From: Hysterium pulicare CBS 123377
Lineage: Eukaryota > Ascomycota > Dothideomycetes > Hysteriales > Hysteriaceae
Length of the DNA stretch: 64,000 bases
Direction: 5' to 3'
Assembly (NCBI GenBank): GCA_000467715.1
Contig: AJFK01000295.1
Location: forward strand, 38,742-102,741
Below, one piece after another: positions 62,301 to 64,000 of the stretch. A program made the position numbers and the translations under genes. How positions within the stretch are numbered: the stretch's first letter is position 1; every line of letters begins with the position of its first letter. A model generated the notes under the pieces. The model searched no databases. It worked only from the letters and a program-made list of their open reading frames with translations, and was not told where the DNA came from.

Positions 62301-64000
62301 AATTTTGAGTGGGATTTCACTCAGGCCGATCCCAACTAATACGATGCCGCCCATTCTAACTATTTTGCCAGCGACTTCGCGTCGGGTTCAACATATTCCC
62401 ACCGTGTACAGTCAAGCTGGAGTTTTTAATTTGCCGGCGTTTAGTCTGCCAACACCTCCACACTATGCCACAAGGCTGCCACCGGATACGAGAACTTCAT
62501 CCACTTCGGCTACCTCGACTACTCCGGTGCTGTCTTCTAACGCTGGCATTCTTGCTCCCGTCATAACCCCTATCGCCGGCTTGCTCCCATCAATCGGCCT
62601 ACCGGCCCTATCACTCCAACTCAGCGTTTCTGAATCTCTGGGCGCAGGCATTAACTTGGGCCTCCCCTTGGGTTCTAACCCATCTAGCACAATCTCAGTC
62701 CCCTCGGGCATCGGCGTTCCCACACCCTCCGTCAGCCGAATATCAGCCCTTCCAACATTACTTTCAGCGTCCCCTCTATCTCTCCTCAGCCCATCCACCT
62801 CAGCAAGCGTCAATGTTCCATCACTCGGGGTTCCATATAGCGCCATTTCCGTTCCATTCATGAGCGTACCTTTAATTCTGCCGACCACCTTCTTAGTGTC
62901 CTTATCTAGTCCCAGTTTATCCACTCTACCGAACGTTGGGAATTTATTCAGCTCTACTTCCTCTAATGTAATCTCCGCCCCCTCCGTCGTCCTTCCTTCC
63001 GCACCCTCCCTTAGCATACCTTTATCTCTACCGACCTTCATATCCATCCCAAGTCTATTCACTCCATCAAGTGGGGCAATTCTATCAATCAGCGTTCCCT
63101 CCATCACTATTCCATCCGCACCGTCCCTCAGCATATCTTTATCCGTACCGACCTTGTCGCTAGTGTCCCTCCCTGGTCCATCCGCCCAGCCAAGTGTCGC
63201 TATTCCATCTTTCAGTATTTTATCCCCGCCGACGCTATCTCCAGTTCCCTTCATATCGTTTCCTAGCCTATCCGCTCTGTCAAGCATTGGCGTTCCTATT
63301 GGCTCTATACTGTCTAGCGCACTGTCAGCTCCCTCGAGCATCGTAGCCTCTACATCCTCCCTCAGCCTACCTTCAGTACTGCCGATGTTCTCTCTGCCGA
63401 CCTCTATATCTCTCCCCAGTCCATCTACCCTACCACTTGTTATCATCCCCCCAATCAGTTCTCCATCGCTAAATGCTCAATCTGTGCTCAGCGACGTAGG
63501 ATCTTTGGCCAGTATTCTATTCGGTTCTACTCCATCCATCAGCATTCCGTCCGTACCAATCCCTAGCGTACTTTCAACTCTCCCGGCGCTCTCCTTCACC
63601 TCTTTTATATCGCTTCCTAATCCATCGACCCTCTCAAGTGTCGGCATCCCAATCGGTTCTACTCTCTCCAATGACGTCTCAATTCCTACCAGCGCAATCT
63701 CCGTACCTTCTTTAAGCTTACTTTCGGTGCTACCGACATTCTCCCCGGGGACGTTCACATCTCTTCCCAGTCCGTCCGCACTTTCCGTCAGCGTACCTTC
63801 ACCTCTCCCGACTTTATTCCCTATATCGCTCCCTAATTTATCCTCTCTATCGAGCGCTGCTATTCCATTAATCAGCATCATACCGTCAAGCAGCAGCGTC
63901 CCGTCCATAAGTTTATCGTCAGTCAGCATCCCGTCTATTAGCGTCCCCTCGCTCAGCCTTGTCCCACCCCTCAGCGTCCCGTCAATCAGCGTCCCGTCAA
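59399..64000 (+). CDS. Giant secreted PAN-domain, Leu/Pro/Ser-repeat protein (partial, runs off window)
   Basis: Exon 1 (59399-59462) encodes a signal peptide (MVTSARFTASIYLFGSVIAHL). A 173-bp intron joins phase 1 to exon 2 at 59636, which stays open to base 64000 without a stop, so at least 1476 residues are encoded and the end is outside the window. Two Cys-rich modules resembling PAN/apple domains lie at about 140-225 ('CCGYTNGTTFAVGS...CINLCDITPSC') and 640-745 ('CYVDPTTGSL...CLAKCSLTHGC'). These bind sugars or proteins. The remainder is Pro/Ser/Leu/Ile repeats such as 'LPSISGPSL' and 'VPSISLPSV', likely extended and possibly O-glycosylated. It is probably a cell-wall or surface adhesin-like protein. 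The intron is longer than others here, so another acceptor cannot be excluded. Confidence 0.78.
61058..61425 (+). repeat. 177-bp coding tandem duplication
   Basis: Two consecutive units with a period of 177 bp (59 residues) encode 'ITPPSINLPPLGLPLLGS' followed by 'LPA.NG' and 'SSILAP.LAQ..IGS'. The DNA is strongly conserved between copies, mostly differing at third positions. It lies inside the PAN/repeat gene. Confidence 0.85.

Noticed and set aside
60513-63929. Long minus-strand open frames (60513-61154, 62463-63446, 63477-63929)
   Set aside because: They are antisense to the PAN/repeat gene. The repeated Pro/Ser/Leu codons leave the opposite strand free of stops, and the products are Gly/Asp/Glu repeats without signal or domain.
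1-64000. tRNA, rRNA, CRISPR or autonomous transposon
   Set aside because: No cloverleaf-like pair of box A/box B sequences, spaced direct repeats, transposase, reverse transcriptase or long terminal repeats were seen by eye.

Overview
The window is nuclear DNA from a filamentous ascomycete (Pezizomycotina). The evidence is dense genes with short introns (mostly 46-83 bp, GTAAGT-type donors, CTAAC/CTGAC-like branch sites), a HET-domain gene, a LysM protein, a CE5 esterase, a fungal CorA-like protein, cytokinesis protein Cyk3 and fungal-type FMO, P450 and TauD genes. The mix fits a Leotiomycetes- or Sordariomycetes-like saprotroph or plant-associated fungus, but I cannot fix the species. I saw no rRNA, tRNA or CRISPR array.

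Layout. 0.4-2.4 kb: a two-exon RING protein and a truncated relative. 2.8-6.6 kb: CYK3. 8.2-9.4 kb: a second RING protein (minus). 10-14.5 kb: an unknown two-exon gene, then an NMT1/THI5-like (Ca3427-type) binding protein head to head with a flavin monooxygenase. 14.5-19 kb: a membrane-anchored coiled coil, a LysM protein fused to about seven membrane segments, and a HET-domain gene. 19.8-31 kb: a seven-exon CorA-like protein with 28-residue repeats, a Ser/Thr-rich protein, a vWA protein, a CE5 esterase and two coiled-coil proteins sharing a duplicated module. 32-34.5 kb: a tandem ubiquitin-like modifier divergent from an RBR-type E3 ligase. 34.9-40.6 kb: cytosolic glutamyl-tRNA synthetase, an F-box protein and a polytopic membrane protein. 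40.6-46 kb: a decayed membrane-protein gene, a papain-type peptidase, non-coding repeats and a P450. 46.8-51.6 kb: three RING genes in tandem on the plus strand. 53-58.6 kb: a TauD dioxygenase, a secreted Kex2-processed repeat protein and CFD1. From 59.4 kb to the window end: a very large secreted PAN/Leu-Pro-Ser repeat protein, open at the right edge.

The most notable content is ubiquitin-related. The protein at 32.0-32.7 kb has two divergent ubiquitin folds. When its last 54-bp intron is removed it ends in Leu-Arg-Gly-Gly plus one Asn, the form of an unprocessed conjugatable modifier. A 489-bp spacer separates it from an RBR E3 with an intact catalytic Cys. Five diverged RING proteins, one RING fragment and an F-box protein lie in the same 52 kb. 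This is a candidate lineage-specific conjugation system; the functional link is inference. All exon borders were derived by hand from splice consensus and reading-frame phase.
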